The notes under the pieces: generated by a model
Seen by the model: only the letters and a program-made list of their open reading frames with translations
Database searches by the model: none
What the model was told of the DNA's origin: nothing
Part shown: positions 7,770 through 15,524 of the stretch, one piece after another
Layout of the letters: every line of letters begins with the position of its first letter
Numbering within the stretch: the stretch's first letter is position 1
Origin: Actinomadura rudentiformis
Lineage (GTDB): Bacteria; Actinomycetota; Actinomycetes; Streptosporangiales; Streptosporangiaceae
NCBI RefSeq assembly: GCF_008923185.1
Contig: NZ_WBMT01000014.1
Span: forward strand, 62,001 to 126,000
Length of the DNA stretch: 64,000 nt
Direction: 5' to 3'
Made by a program: the position numbers and the translations under genes

Positions 7770-9031
7770 TGGAACTGGTAGGCGAAGGACTCCTGGTCGG
7801 GGTCGTTGAGCGGCGTGCCGCTCCAGAGCCACTCGTAGGAGACATCGGACTCGCCACCGAAGTTCTTGAGCTTGGCGTCGCGTTCGCGCTGCTCAGGCCC
7901 GTCCGGCAGGTGGTAGAAACGCATGTTGCGCCAGGCCGCGTCCTGGACCATCCCGGCGTGTTTGGCGCGCCGCGCCACATAACGGGCGAGGGCCCCCGCC
8001 ACGCCCGTCACCGGGACCGAGCCGAGCTCCTCGGCGAGCACGGCCGCGTCCTCCATCGCCTGTGACGCGCCCTGTGCCTGGTAGGGCAGCATCGCGTGGC
8101 AGGCGTCGCCGAGCAGGGCCACGTGCCCGTCCACCCATACCGGATCTCGGCGGCGGTGGTACATGGCCCAGGCGGAGATCTCGCCCTCCGCCTTGGAGAG
8201 CATCGCGGCCACCCGGTCGTCCCAGCCCGGAAAGGCCTCGACGAGCTCGTCCACGGTGGCCGAGACGGTCCACCGCTCCTCCACTTCGGGGGAGCAGGGG
8301 ACGATCGCGACGACGTTGAGGTACTGGCCGCCGCGGATCATGTAGTGCACCAGATGCCGGTCGGGCCCGTACCAGATGGTGCTCTGGAACCGGTCCACCA
8401 GCCAGCGGGTCGCCGGATCGGCGGCGATCTTGTCTCCGGGGATGAGCACGCGGTAGGCCATCTCCCCGGAGAAGAGCAGTGTGTCGGGCATGCCGAGGGC
8501 GTCGCGGACGCCGGACCGGATGCCGTCGGCGCCGACCAGCACGTCGGACTCGTGCCGCTTTCCCGCCGCCGTCACGGCGACCGGCCGGGCGGGGTCGCCC
8601 TGGTCGATCGAGACCACCTTGCTGCCGGTGTGCACCTCGACCATGGGGCCGGGGGTGTCCGGCGACAGGCAGGCGTCCAGCAGCACCTTGTGCAGGTCGG
8701 CGCGGTGGTAGTGCCAGTACGGAGCGTTGTGCGTGCGCTTGCAGAAGTCACCGAGCGGGGTCACCGCGATGACGCTGCCGTCCTCCCACCGGCGCCGCAC
8801 CTGGTCGAGCGGCTCGGTGTGGATGGCCTCCAGTTGCGAGCGGAGTCCGAGCGCCATCAGGACGCGGCTGGCGTTCGGCGCGGTCTGGATGCCCGCGCCG
8901 ACCTCGCCGAGCTGCTCGGCCTGCTCCAGGACCGTGACGCGCAGCCCTCGCTGCCGGAGCGCGAGCGCGGCGGTCAGCCCGCCGAGGCCACCTCCGACGA
9001 TCGTGACGCTGTACGACTGGCTCGCAGTCAA
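7763..9031 (-). CDS. nicC: FAD monooxygenase, probable 6-hydroxynicotinate 3-monooxygenase NicC
   Basis: 422 residues from a TTG at 9031, chosen because AGGAGG lies four bases upstream (9036-9041); an ATG at 9076 would add 15 residues without a visible ribosome site. Group A flavoprotein hydroxylase: GGGLGG dinucleotide fold at about residues 13-18, DVLVGADGIRS, and the second FAD motif 'HVALLGDACHAMLPYQAQGA'. NicC decarboxylatively hydroxylates 6-hydroxynicotinate to 2,5-dihydroxypyridine. It is the first gene after the putative operator, so probably the operon leader. A salicylate hydroxylase-like role is the main alternative; the operon partners argue for NicC. Confidence 0.82.
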   Translation of the reverse strand: MTASQSYSVTIVGGGLGGLTAALALRQRGLRVTVLEQAEQLGEVGAGIQTAPNASRVLMALGLRSQLEAIHTEPLDQVRRRWEDGSVIAVTPLGDFCKRTHNAPYWHYHRADLHKVLLDACLSPDTPGPMVEVHTGSKVVSIDQGDPARPVAVTAAGKRHESDVLVGADGIRSGVRDALGMPDTLLFSGEMAYRVLIPGDKIAADPATRWLVDRFQSTIWYGPDRHLVHYMIRGGQYLNVVAIVPCSPEVEERWTVSATVDELVEAFPGWDDRVAAMLSKAEGEISAWAMYHRRRDPVWVDGHVALLGDACHAMLPYQAQGASQAMEDAAVLAEELGSVPVTGVAGALARYVARRAKHAGMVQDAAWRNMRFYHLPDGPEQRERDAKLKNFGGESDVSYEWLWSGTPLNDPDQESFAYQFHG

Positions 9032-9093
9032 AGCTCCTCCTAGCGATCGGAAACGCGGCACAGACAACCGATCCACGAAGGATTCGAAGATGC

Positions 9094-9125
9094 TCCGTGT
9101 TCGGACTAACTAATCCGAACACGGA
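9094..9125. promoter_or_regulatory. Perfect 12-bp inverted repeat, MarR operator candidate
   Basis: TCCGTGTTCGGA (9094-9105) and its exact reverse complement TCCGAACACGGA (9114-9125) flank the spacer CTAACTAA. It lies in the 159-base gap between the MarR gene (ends 9191) and the TTG start of nicC (9031), about 60 bases upstream of that start, where an operator over the promoter of the leftward operon would be expected. Two-fold symmetry and position suit a MarR dimer. Confidence 0.8.
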
Positions 9126-9190
9126 CGATCTCAAAAAAGCAAGGCCTGAGCTCCGATATAACCGGGCCGAAACGAAGTGGAACGCGGACG

Positions 9191-9688
9191 TTACTCGGCG
9201 AGCAGGCTCTCCCAGTGGGCGGCGAGCGAGGTCATCTCCCGCAGCCAGCGGTCCCGGTCAGCGGCCGAGTGACCGCGCATCAGGTCCTCGTCGAGCCGCC
9301 TCGCCCGGCGGTTGACCTCGTCCAGCCGCCGCTCCCCCTCGTCGGTGAGGTAGAGCAGCTTGCGGCGCCCGTCGTGCGTCGCCGTGTGCCGGACGATCAG
9401 GCCGTTGTCCTCCAGCCGCCGCACGATGTCGGCCATCGTGGAACGGTCGAGCGCGACCGAGGCGGCCAGCGACCCCTGGTCGACGCCGGGGTACTTGTTC
9501 ACCGCGGTCAGCACGGCGAACTGCGGGCCGGTGAGGACCGGGTCCACCAGGCGGGTCCAGAGCGCCACGTACGACTGGTAGAGGCGGCGGGCCACGTATC
9601 CGGGGGCGGCGAGCAGCTCGGGTGGGGTGGTGACCTCCGTGCCCCGATCCGCCTTCGCCATAGCCGATTTCGCCGTCTCGCCCGCCAT
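9191..9688 (-). CDS. MarR-family regulator of the nicotinate operon (NicR-like)
   Basis: 165 residues. Winged-helix MarR domain with 'GPQFAVLTAVNKYPGVDQGS', the recognition helix region LDRSTMADIVRRLEDNGLI, and wing residues THDGRRKLLYLTDEG. It is the gene immediately upstream of the NicC-like gene and reads the same way, with the inverted repeat at 9094-9125 between them. MarR-type NicR represses nic genes in Pseudomonas and responds to a pathway intermediate; a comparable role here is inferred from position. Could be co-transcribed with or separate from the operon. Confidence 0.85.
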   Translation of the reverse strand: MAGETAKSAMAKADRGTEVTTPPELLAAPGYVARRLYQSYVALWTRLVDPVLTGPQFAVLTAVNKYPGVDQGSLAASVALDRSTMADIVRRLEDNGLIVRHTATHDGRRKLLYLTDEGERRLDEVNRRARRLDEDLMRGHSAADRDRWLREMTSLAAHWESLLAE

Positions 9689-9754
9689 ACGACCACCTAA
9701 TCACGATCAGCGTGTGACCGGGCACTGCCCCCCGGCATGCGACAGTGGGACTAT

Positions 9755-9838
9755 ATGAGCCAGGACCAGCGTCAATGAGCCAGGACCAGCATCGATGAGC
9801 CAGGATCGGCACCAATGAGCCAGGATCAGTCGCGATGA
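9755..9838 (+). repeat. 20-bp tandem repeat, four full copies, ending at the oxidoreductase start
   Basis: ATGAGCC recurs at exactly 20-base intervals: 9755, 9775, 9795, 9815 and 9835. The units resemble ATGAGCCAGGACCAGCATCG. The fifth, partial unit supplies the start codon of the FdhF/YdeP gene. Because 20 is not a multiple of three, the copies lie in different frames, and the copy in the same frame (9775) meets a stop before 9835. Each unit also carries an AGGA that could serve as a weak ribosome site for the ATG of the next unit. Confidence 0.88.
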
Positions 9839-12123
9839 GCCGCAGAGCACCCGTTGAGGACACCGGTGACGAGGGCCTGACGGTCTCGGCGCCCAAGGAC
9901 ACAGCCGCCGGGATCCCCGGCGTGACGCACGCGCTGCGCCAGTCGTTCGACCAGATGGGCGCCAAGCGCACGGCGCTGACGCTGCTCCGGGTCAACCAGA
10001 AGCAGGGGTTCGACTGCCCTGGCTGCGCGTGGCCTGAGGGCGACAAGCGGCACGTCGCCGAGTTCTGCGAGAACGGCGCGAAGGCGGTCGCGGAGGAGGC
10101 CACGACGCGGCGCGTCACCCGCGAGTTCTTCGCCCGCCACACCGTGGCGGAGCTGGCGGAACGCTCCGATCACTGGCTGGGGCAGCAGGGCCGGCTGACC
10201 GAGCCGATGATCAAGCGGGCGGGCGCCGAGCACTACGAGCCGGTGTCGTGGGACGAGGCGTTCGGCCTGCTCGCCACCGAGCTGAACGCGCTGGACTCCC
10301 CCGACGAGGCGCTGTTCTACACCTCGGGCCGGACCAGCAACGAGGCGGCGTTCGCCTACCAGCTCTTCGCCCGCGCGTTCGGCACCAACAACCTCCCTGA
10401 CTGCAGCAACATGTGCCACGAGTCGTCCGGCTCGGCGCTCAACGAGACGATCGGCATCGGCAAGGGCTCGGTGCTCCTGGAGGACATCCACCAGGCCGAC
10501 CTGATCTTCGTCGTGGGGCAGAACCCGGGCACCAACCACCCGCGCATGTTGTCGGCGCTGGAGGAGGCGAAGCGGTCCGGGGCCCGGATCATCGCGGTCA
10601 ACCCGCTGCCCGAGGCGGGGCTGATGAGGTTCAAGAACCCGCAGCGCCCGTCCGGCATCGCGGGGCGCGGGACCTCTCTCGCCGACCGGTTCCTGCAGAT
10701 CCGGCTGAACGGTGACCTCGCGCTCTTCCAGGCCCTCAACCGGCTGCTTCTGGAGTCGGAGGCGCCCGACGCGATCGACCGGGAGTTCCTCACCGCCCAC
10801 ACCGCGGGGTTCGAGGCGTTCGAACGCCACGTTCGGGCGCTGGACTGGGACGACGTCCTGGAGGCCACGGGCCTGACCAGAGGGGAGATCGCGGCGACGC
10901 TCGGGGACGTGCTGGCCGCCGACCGGATCGTGGTCTGCTGGGCGATGGGCCTGACGCAGCACCGCAATGCGGTGCCGACCATCCGCGAGGTGGTCAACTT
11001 CCTGCTGCTGCGCGGCAACATCGGACGGCCGGGCGCGGGCGTGTGCCCTGTGCGCGGGCATTCCAACGTGCAGGGCGACCGGACGATGGGCATCTTCGAG
11101 CGGCCGCCCGCCGCGTTCCTCGACGCACTGGCCAAGGAATTCGGTTTCGAGCCGCCGCGCGAGCACGGCTTCGACACGGTGGACGCGATCCGCGCGATGC
11201 GGGACGGCAGGGCCAAGGTGTTCCTCGGGATGGGCGGCAACTTCGTGCGCGCCACCCCCGACTCGGCGGTCACGGAGGCGGCGATGCGCTCGTGCCGCCT
11301 GACCGCTCAGGTCTCGACCAAGCTCAACCGCTCGCACGCCGTGACCGGTGAGCAGGCACTGATCCTGCCGACGCTCGGCCGTACGGAACGCGACACTCAG
11401 GCGAGCGGAGAGCAGTTCGTCTCCGTCGAGGACTCGATGGGCATGGTCCACGCCTCGCGCGGCCGCCTGGCTCCCGCGTCACCGCAGCTCAAGTCCGAGG
11501 TCGCCATCGTGTGCGGGCTGGCCCGCGCCACCCTGCACGCCGCCCTGCCCGCCACGGAGATCGACTGGGACGCGATGGAGCGCGACTACGACGTGATCCG
11601 CGACCATGTCTCCCGCGTCGTGCCGGGCTTCGAGGCCTTCAACGACCGGGTCCGCGAGCCGGGCGGCTTCACCCTCCCGCACGGTCCGCGCGACGACCGC
11701 CGTTTCGCCACCGACACCGGCAAGGCCAACCTGACGGTCAACACCCTGGACGTGCTGCGCGTGCCGGAGGGACGGCTGCTGCTGCAGACCGTGCGGAGCC
11801 ACGACCAGTACAACACCACGATCTACGGGCTGGACGACCGTTACCGCGGCGTCAAGGCGGGCCGGCGCGTGGTGTTCGTGCACGAGGACGACCTGGCCGA
11901 GCTCGGCTTCGCGGACGGCGCCATGGTCGACCTGGTCTCGGAGTGGTCCGACGGGGTGGAACGGCGCGCGCCCGGCTTCCGGATCGTGGCCTACCCGACG
12001 GCGCGGGGGTGCGCCGCCGCGTACTTCCCCGAGACCAACGTCCTGGTGCCGCTGGACAGCACGGCCGAAATCAGCAACACACCGACGTCCAAGTCCATCG
12101 TCATCCGCCTCGAACCGGCTTAG
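9835..12123 (+). CDS. FdhF/YdeP-family molybdopterin oxidoreductase
   Basis: 762 residues, typical for the YdeP branch of formate-dehydrogenase-like enzymes. Seen: 'GFDCPGCAWPEGDK' (Cys61, Cys64), 'NMCHESSGSALNETIGIGKG' in the molybdopterin region, 'FVVGQNPGTNHPRMLSALE', and a C-terminal molydop-binding domain with 'LLLQTVRSHDQYNTTIYGLD'. It lacks the N-terminal four-cysteine 4Fe-4S motif of classical formate dehydrogenases. The ATG at 9835 is the last unit of a 20-base tandem repeat. The physiological substrate of this family is poorly defined. Lying beside a pathway that releases formate (NicD step), it might oxidise formate, but this is inference. Confidence 0.85.
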   Translation: MSRRAPVEDTGDEGLTVSAPKDTAAGIPGVTHALRQSFDQMGAKRTALTLLRVNQKQGFDCPGCAWPEGDKRHVAEFCENGAKAVAEEATTRRVTREFFARHTVAELAERSDHWLGQQGRLTEPMIKRAGAEHYEPVSWDEAFGLLATELNALDSPDEALFYTSGRTSNEAAFAYQLFARAFGTNNLPDCSNMCHESSGSALNETIGIGKGSVLLEDIHQADLIFVVGQNPGTNHPRMLSALEEAKRSGARIIAVNPLPEAGLMRFKNPQRPSGIAGRGTSLADRFLQIRLNGDLALFQALNRLLLESEAPDAIDREFLTAHTAGFEAFERHVRALDWDDVLEATGLTRGEIAATLGDVLAADRIVVCWAMGLTQHRNAVPTIREVVNFLLLRGNIGRPGAGVCPVRGHSNVQGDRTMGIFERPPAAFLDALAKEFGFEPPREHGFDTVDAIRAMRDGRAKVFLGMGGNFVRATPDSAVTEAAMRSCRLTAQVSTKLNRSHAVTGEQALILPTLGRTERDTQASGEQFVSVEDSMGMVHASRGRLAPASPQLKSEVAIVCGLARATLHAALPATEIDWDAMERDYDVIRDHVSRVVPGFEAFNDRVREPGGFTLPHGPRDDRRFATDTGKANLTVNTLDVLRVPEGRLLLQTVRSHDQYNTTIYGLDDRYRGVKAGRRVVFVHEDDLAELGFADGAMVDLVSEWSDGVERRAPGFRIVAYPTARGCAAAYFPETNVLVPLDSTAEISNTPTSKSIVIRLEPA

Positions 12124-12133
12124 TCTCTGGGAC

Positions 12134-12772
12134 ATGAACCTCCCTGAGCGCTCCCCCGGCCCACCGGAGATGCGGGCGTCGGACGCCGATCGCGACCAGG
12201 TCGCGCAGATCCTGCGCGAAGCCGCGGGCGAAGGGCGGCTGGGCCTGGACGAGCTGGATGATCGGCTCACCGCGGTCTACGCCGCCAAGACCTACGCCGA
12301 ACTGGAGCCGATCACCAGGGATCTCCCGGTCACCGGCTCCGCGCCGCATCCGTCCGGCCCACCGGTCTTCGGCGCGCCGATCATCGACGCCCCCTCGTGG
12401 CGGAGGGGCTTCGCGTTCTGCAGCGAGTTCAAGCGCCAGGGCGTGTGGAACGTCCCGGCCAAGTTCACCGGGTTCGCCTTCTGGGGCGGCGGCAAGGTCG
12501 ACCTGCGCGAGGCCCGGTTCGTTCCCGGCCAGGAGGTGCGCATCCGGGCGTTCGCCATCATGGGCGGCATCGACGTCATCGCGCCCGATGACCTCACCGT
12601 GCACGTCAAGGGCATCGGGATCATGGGCGGGTTCGACCACTCGGCGAGCGGCCCGGGCGTTCCGGGCGCGCCGCGCGTCGTCGTCAGCGGGCTGGCGTTC
12701 TGGGGCGCGGTCGACGTCAAGCGCAAGGCCCGCAAGGAGGAGCGGCGGCGGCGCAAGGAGCTGACGGATTAG
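12134..12772 (+). CDS. DUF1707 protein with LiaF-like C-terminal domain
   Basis: 212 residues. The N-terminal DUF1707 (SHOCT-like) motif 'MRASDADRDQVAQILREAAG' and GRLGLDELDDRL are followed by a proline-rich linker and a Gly-rich beta region with repeated 'IMGGIDV' and 'IMGGFDH' turns, like the cell-wall-active antibiotic response (LiaF/YvqF) domain. No membrane helix is evident. Such proteins are common in actinobacteria and linked to envelope stress sensing; exact function unknown. It follows the oxidoreductase by 10 bases, so may be co-transcribed. It is convergent with the gene ending at 12778. Confidence 0.82.
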   Translation: MNLPERSPGPPEMRASDADRDQVAQILREAAGEGRLGLDELDDRLTAVYAAKTYAELEPITRDLPVTGSAPHPSGPPVFGAPIIDAPSWRRGFAFCSEFKRQGVWNVPAKFTGFAFWGGGKVDLREARFVPGQEVRIRAFAIMGGIDVIAPDDLTVHVKGIGIMGGFDHSASGPGVPGAPRVVVSGLAFWGAVDVKRKARKEERRRRKELTD

Positions 12773-12777
12773 TTCCG

Positions 12778-13545
12778 TTAATCCCGGGGGGCCAGCTTGC
12801 TGCCGGGATAGGGGCTGAGCAGGTTCTCCCGCCACGGCCCGGACAGGAACTCGCGGGCCCGTTTGCGCCAGGAGACGAGCCGGTGGTCGGCCTCGACCTC
12901 GTCGTCCATGCCCAGCGCGGCGTCACGGGCACGCTGCAGGCCCAGGTGCGCGTCGATGTCGGTCCCCCAGAGGGTGACCACCTCGGTGTCGCAGAACTGG
13001 ACCTCGTACAAGCCGACCAGCCGGTGCCCGTGGTCGGCCAGCATCGGGGCACGCTCCTCGCGCACGGCCTCCAGGTAGTCGAGCGCGGCGCCCGGCCGGA
13101 CCTCGGCGCTCTCGAAGAGGTAGAGCGGCGCGGCGTATCCCTCGGCCAGCACGTCCGCCAGCGCGGGGCTGCCGGGCGCCGCCCCGAGCGGCCGGGAGAA
13201 CGCGGAGAACCGCAGGTCGTCGATGTCGGAGAGGAACAGGTTCTCCTTGACGTCGTCGTAGATCTCCAGCATCTGCCGCCAGCCGCCGTCCCAGCCGCCG
13301 TGGCAGTCCCAGAGGGTCACCACCTTGAACTGCGGGTGCCCGGTGATGCCGACGGCGTAGAACGCGCCGACGAGGTCGATCTCACGGGAACGGATCGACA
13401 TGCCCTCGGTGAGCTCGTGCGCGCCCTCGGCGAGCCGGTCGTCCTCCCGCTTGTAGTCGGTCAGCCAGCGCAGGTACTCCAGCGGCCGGCGGGAGTTCAT
13501 CGGGTGGAACTCGACCTCTTCGAGCAGGTGGACACCGCGGCGCAT
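12778..13545 (-). CDS. NIPSNAP-like dimeric alpha-beta-barrel protein
   Basis: 255 residues from the ATG at 13545, preceded by CAGGAG five bases upstream; further upstream in-frame codons read through spacer repeats and are not used. Two similar halves are visible: 'REIDLVGAFYAVGITGHPQFKVVTLWD' and 'HRLVGLYEVQFCDTEVVTLWG', as in NIPSNAP/dimeric ferredoxin-like folds. A catalytic role is not evident. Neighbouring TetR gene reads in the same direction about 120 bases upstream. Function unknown. Confidence 0.65.
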   Translation of the reverse strand: MRRGVHLLEEVEFHPMNSRRPLEYLRWLTDYKREDDRLAEGAHELTEGMSIRSREIDLVGAFYAVGITGHPQFKVVTLWDCHGGWDGGWRQMLEIYDDVKENLFLSDIDDLRFSAFSRPLGAAPGSPALADVLAEGYAAPLYLFESAEVRPGAALDYLEAVREERAPMLADHGHRLVGLYEVQFCDTEVVTLWGTDIDAHLGLQRARDAALGMDDEVEADHRLVSWRKRAREFLSGPWRENLLSPYPGSKLAPRD

Positions 13546-13600
13546 GGAACCTCCTGAAACCGAGCATGTGCTTGCTTGGGACACTAGCGCCTCCAGCGCC

Positions 13601-13668
13601 CCGCGACCATAGCCACCCGGCGACCATGGGAACCCACCGTCCATGGCCACCCGCGGTCCATGGCTAAC
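13601..13668. repeat. 17-bp tandem repeat, four copies, over the TetR stop codon
   Basis: Four 17-base units with period exactly 17 (13601, 13618, 13635, 13652), for example CGGCGACCATGGGAACC and CACCGTCCATGGCCACC. The last copy contains the stop codon of the leftward TetR gene (CTA at 13664-13666). Confidence 0.82.
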
Positions 13669-14395
13669 CGGCGAGCCGGTCCAGCCACTCGCGGAGCAGG
13701 CCGGCCTCGGCGGCGCTGAGCGGCGCGGCACCGCCGGCGTCAAGCGCGGCACGCAGGGCGATGGCGCGGACAGCCACCCCTCCTTCGAGGCCCGTGGCCC
13801 CGTCGGCATCCGCAACCCCCTCGGCATCCGCGGCATCCGCGGCCGTGGCGGCACCCGCGGGCGTGGCTATCGCGGCCAGCACGGCCTCGCGGGTGCGGGC
13901 GGACAGATCACCGGCGCCGGGGTCGGCGATCAGCGTCAACGTGACGCCGGCGCCGGCGGCATGGACCATGCGCGCCGCCGTCTCGACCGGCACCCGCAGG
14001 CGCCCGGCGTGCGCCACCCGTTCCAGCAGGCCGAGCAGGATGGCCTGGGCCTCCTTGGCGGCGGCGGGCGTGCGGGTGCCGCCGTACATCAGGACGTAGA
14101 TCGCCGGATGGGTGACGCCGAACTCCACGTGCAGGTCCCAGCCGCGCCGCAGGTCGTCCACCGGGTCGCCCGTGCTCGGCTGCGCGCGCTTCTCCGCCAG
14201 GTACTCCTCGAAGCCACGGCTCGCCACGGCGTCGAAGAGGCCTTCCTTGTCCCCGAAGTGGTGATACAGGGTCGGCGCCCCCACCCCCGCCGCGGCGCAG
14301 ACGGCGCGGGTGGACACGGGCTCGCCGTTCGCCTCGGCGAGCAGCTGCGACGCGGCCCGCAGGATGCGTTCCCTGGCGTCGTCCTGAGTACTCAT
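13664..14395 (-). CDS. TetR-family repressor divergent to alcohol dehydrogenase
   Basis: 243 residues from the ATG at 14395 (MSTQDDARERIL); an earlier start at 14422 would fall in the divergent promoter region. Helix-turn-helix 'VSTRAVCAAAGVGAPTLYHHFGDKEGL' is canonical TetR. The C-terminal ligand domain is unusually Ala/Asp-rich between about 180 and 215. It is divergent from the zinc alcohol dehydrogenase at 14490 with only 94 bases between, so it probably controls that gene and itself. Confidence 0.85.
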   Translation of the reverse strand: MSTQDDARERILRAASQLLAEANGEPVSTRAVCAAAGVGAPTLYHHFGDKEGLFDAVASRGFEEYLAEKRAQPSTGDPVDDLRRGWDLHVEFGVTHPAIYVLMYGGTRTPAAAKEAQAILLGLLERVAHAGRLRVPVETAARMVHAAGAGVTLTLIADPGAGDLSARTREAVLAAIATPAGAATAADAADAEGVADADGATGLEGGVAVRAIALRAALDAGGAAPLSAAEAGLLREWLDRLAG

Positions 14396-14489
14396 GACAT
14401 CAATGCTACAAAACTTTGCCAACCACCGCTACATTGATATACCGTCGATAAGCAGCACCGTATATCGTCGCTACATCGGAGGAAGTCCC
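14396..14489. promoter_or_regulatory. Divergent promoter region with TetR operator candidates
   Basis: An A/T-rich island between the TetR and dehydrogenase genes. GATATAC (14436-14442) and GTATATC (14460-14466) form a 7-base inverted repeat; ATCAATG (14399-14405) and CATTGAT (14432-14438) form another. GCTACA occurs three times (14405, 14429, 14470). GGAGGA at 14478-14483 is the ribosome site for the dehydrogenase. Which pair is the true operator cannot be decided by eye. Confidence 0.45.
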
Positions 14490-15515
14490 ATGCACAGCGC
14501 CGTCCTCAACGCCCCACACAAGCCGCTTGAGCTGGTCGAACGTGACGTGCCCGAGCCCGGTCCCGGCGAGATCCTGGTGAAGGTGACCGCCTGCGGCATG
14601 TGCTACTCGGAGGTCAACCAGTTCCACGGCCACTACCCGTTCGGTCACTTCCCGGTCGTCCCCGGCCACGAGATCAGCGGTGTCGTCGCCGCGCTGGGCC
14701 AGGGCGTCGACTGGCCGGACGTCGGCACCCCCGTCGGGGCGCAGTTCCTGTACACCTCCTGCGGCCGCTGCGACTACTGCGTGCGTGGCGACCAGATGCT
14801 CTGCGCCGGCCCCAAGCACGTCACCGGCGTCAACCACGACGGCGGCTACGCCGAGTACTTCATCGCCCGCGCGGGCTTCGTGACTCCTCTGCCCAAGAGC
14901 CTGGACCCGGTCGCGGCCGCGCCGCTGATGTGCGCCGGGATCACCGCGTTCAACGGCCTGCGCCAGGGCGGCGCGGTCGCCGGGTCGAAGGTCGCCGTGC
15001 TCGGCACCGGCGGCGTGGGCACGATGGCCGTGCGCTTCGCCGTCGCCATGGGCGCCCGGGTCGCCGTGGTCTCCCGCTCGCGCCGCACCGAGAACGAGAT
15101 GCGCGAGCTCGGCGCCGAGCTCTTCGTCGCCACGGAGGAGCAGGACCCGGCCGAGGCCCTGCTCGCCTGGGACGGTGGCGCGGACGGCGGTGCGGACCTG
15201 GCCATGAACACCGCGCCCGACACCGCCACCGGCCTGGCCGCGTTCGGCGGCCTGCGCCCGGACGGCACCCTGCTCTACCTCGGATACGGCCCAGAGCCGA
15301 TCACGCTCGCCCCGATCGGCCTCGTGCTGGGCCGCCGCCGCGTGATGGGCTCGCCGTCGGGGTCCCCGAAGGACATGCGCGACACCCTCGACTTCGCCGC
15401 CGCGCACGACATCGTCCCGGAGGTCGCCCAGGTCCAGCTGGAAGACGCACCGGGCATCCTGGCCGCGATGGCCGAGGGCACCGCCACGGGCCGCTCCGTC
15501 ATCACCTTCGACTGA
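14490..15515 (+). CDS. Zinc-dependent alcohol dehydrogenase (MDR family)
   Basis: 341 residues from the ATG at 14490, seven bases after GGAGGA. Catalytic zinc ligands Cys35, His60, Glu61 (TACGMCYSE, VPGHE) and structural-zinc cysteines 91, 94, 97 and 105 (CGRCDYCVRGDQMLC) are complete. The coenzyme fold is VLGTGGVGTMAVRFA. Oxidises an alcohol or reduces an aldehyde with NAD(P); substrate unknown. Divergent from a TetR regulator, so probably induced by its substrate. Confidence 0.87.
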   Translation: MHSAVLNAPHKPLELVERDVPEPGPGEILVKVTACGMCYSEVNQFHGHYPFGHFPVVPGHEISGVVAALGQGVDWPDVGTPVGAQFLYTSCGRCDYCVRGDQMLCAGPKHVTGVNHDGGYAEYFIARAGFVTPLPKSLDPVAAAPLMCAGITAFNGLRQGGAVAGSKVAVLGTGGVGTMAVRFAVAMGARVAVVSRSRRTENEMRELGAELFVATEEQDPAEALLAWDGGADGGADLAMNTAPDTATGLAAFGGLRPDGTLLYLGYGPEPITLAPIGLVLGRRRVMGSPSGSPKDMRDTLDFAAAHDIVPEVAQVQLEDAPGILAAMAEGTATGRSVITFD

Positions 15516-15524
15516 CCATCACGC

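Noticed and set aside
12101..12835. Leftward 244-codon frame over the DUF1707 gene
   Set aside because: It runs antisense to a gene with a clear DUF1707 motif and has no recognisable motif of its own.
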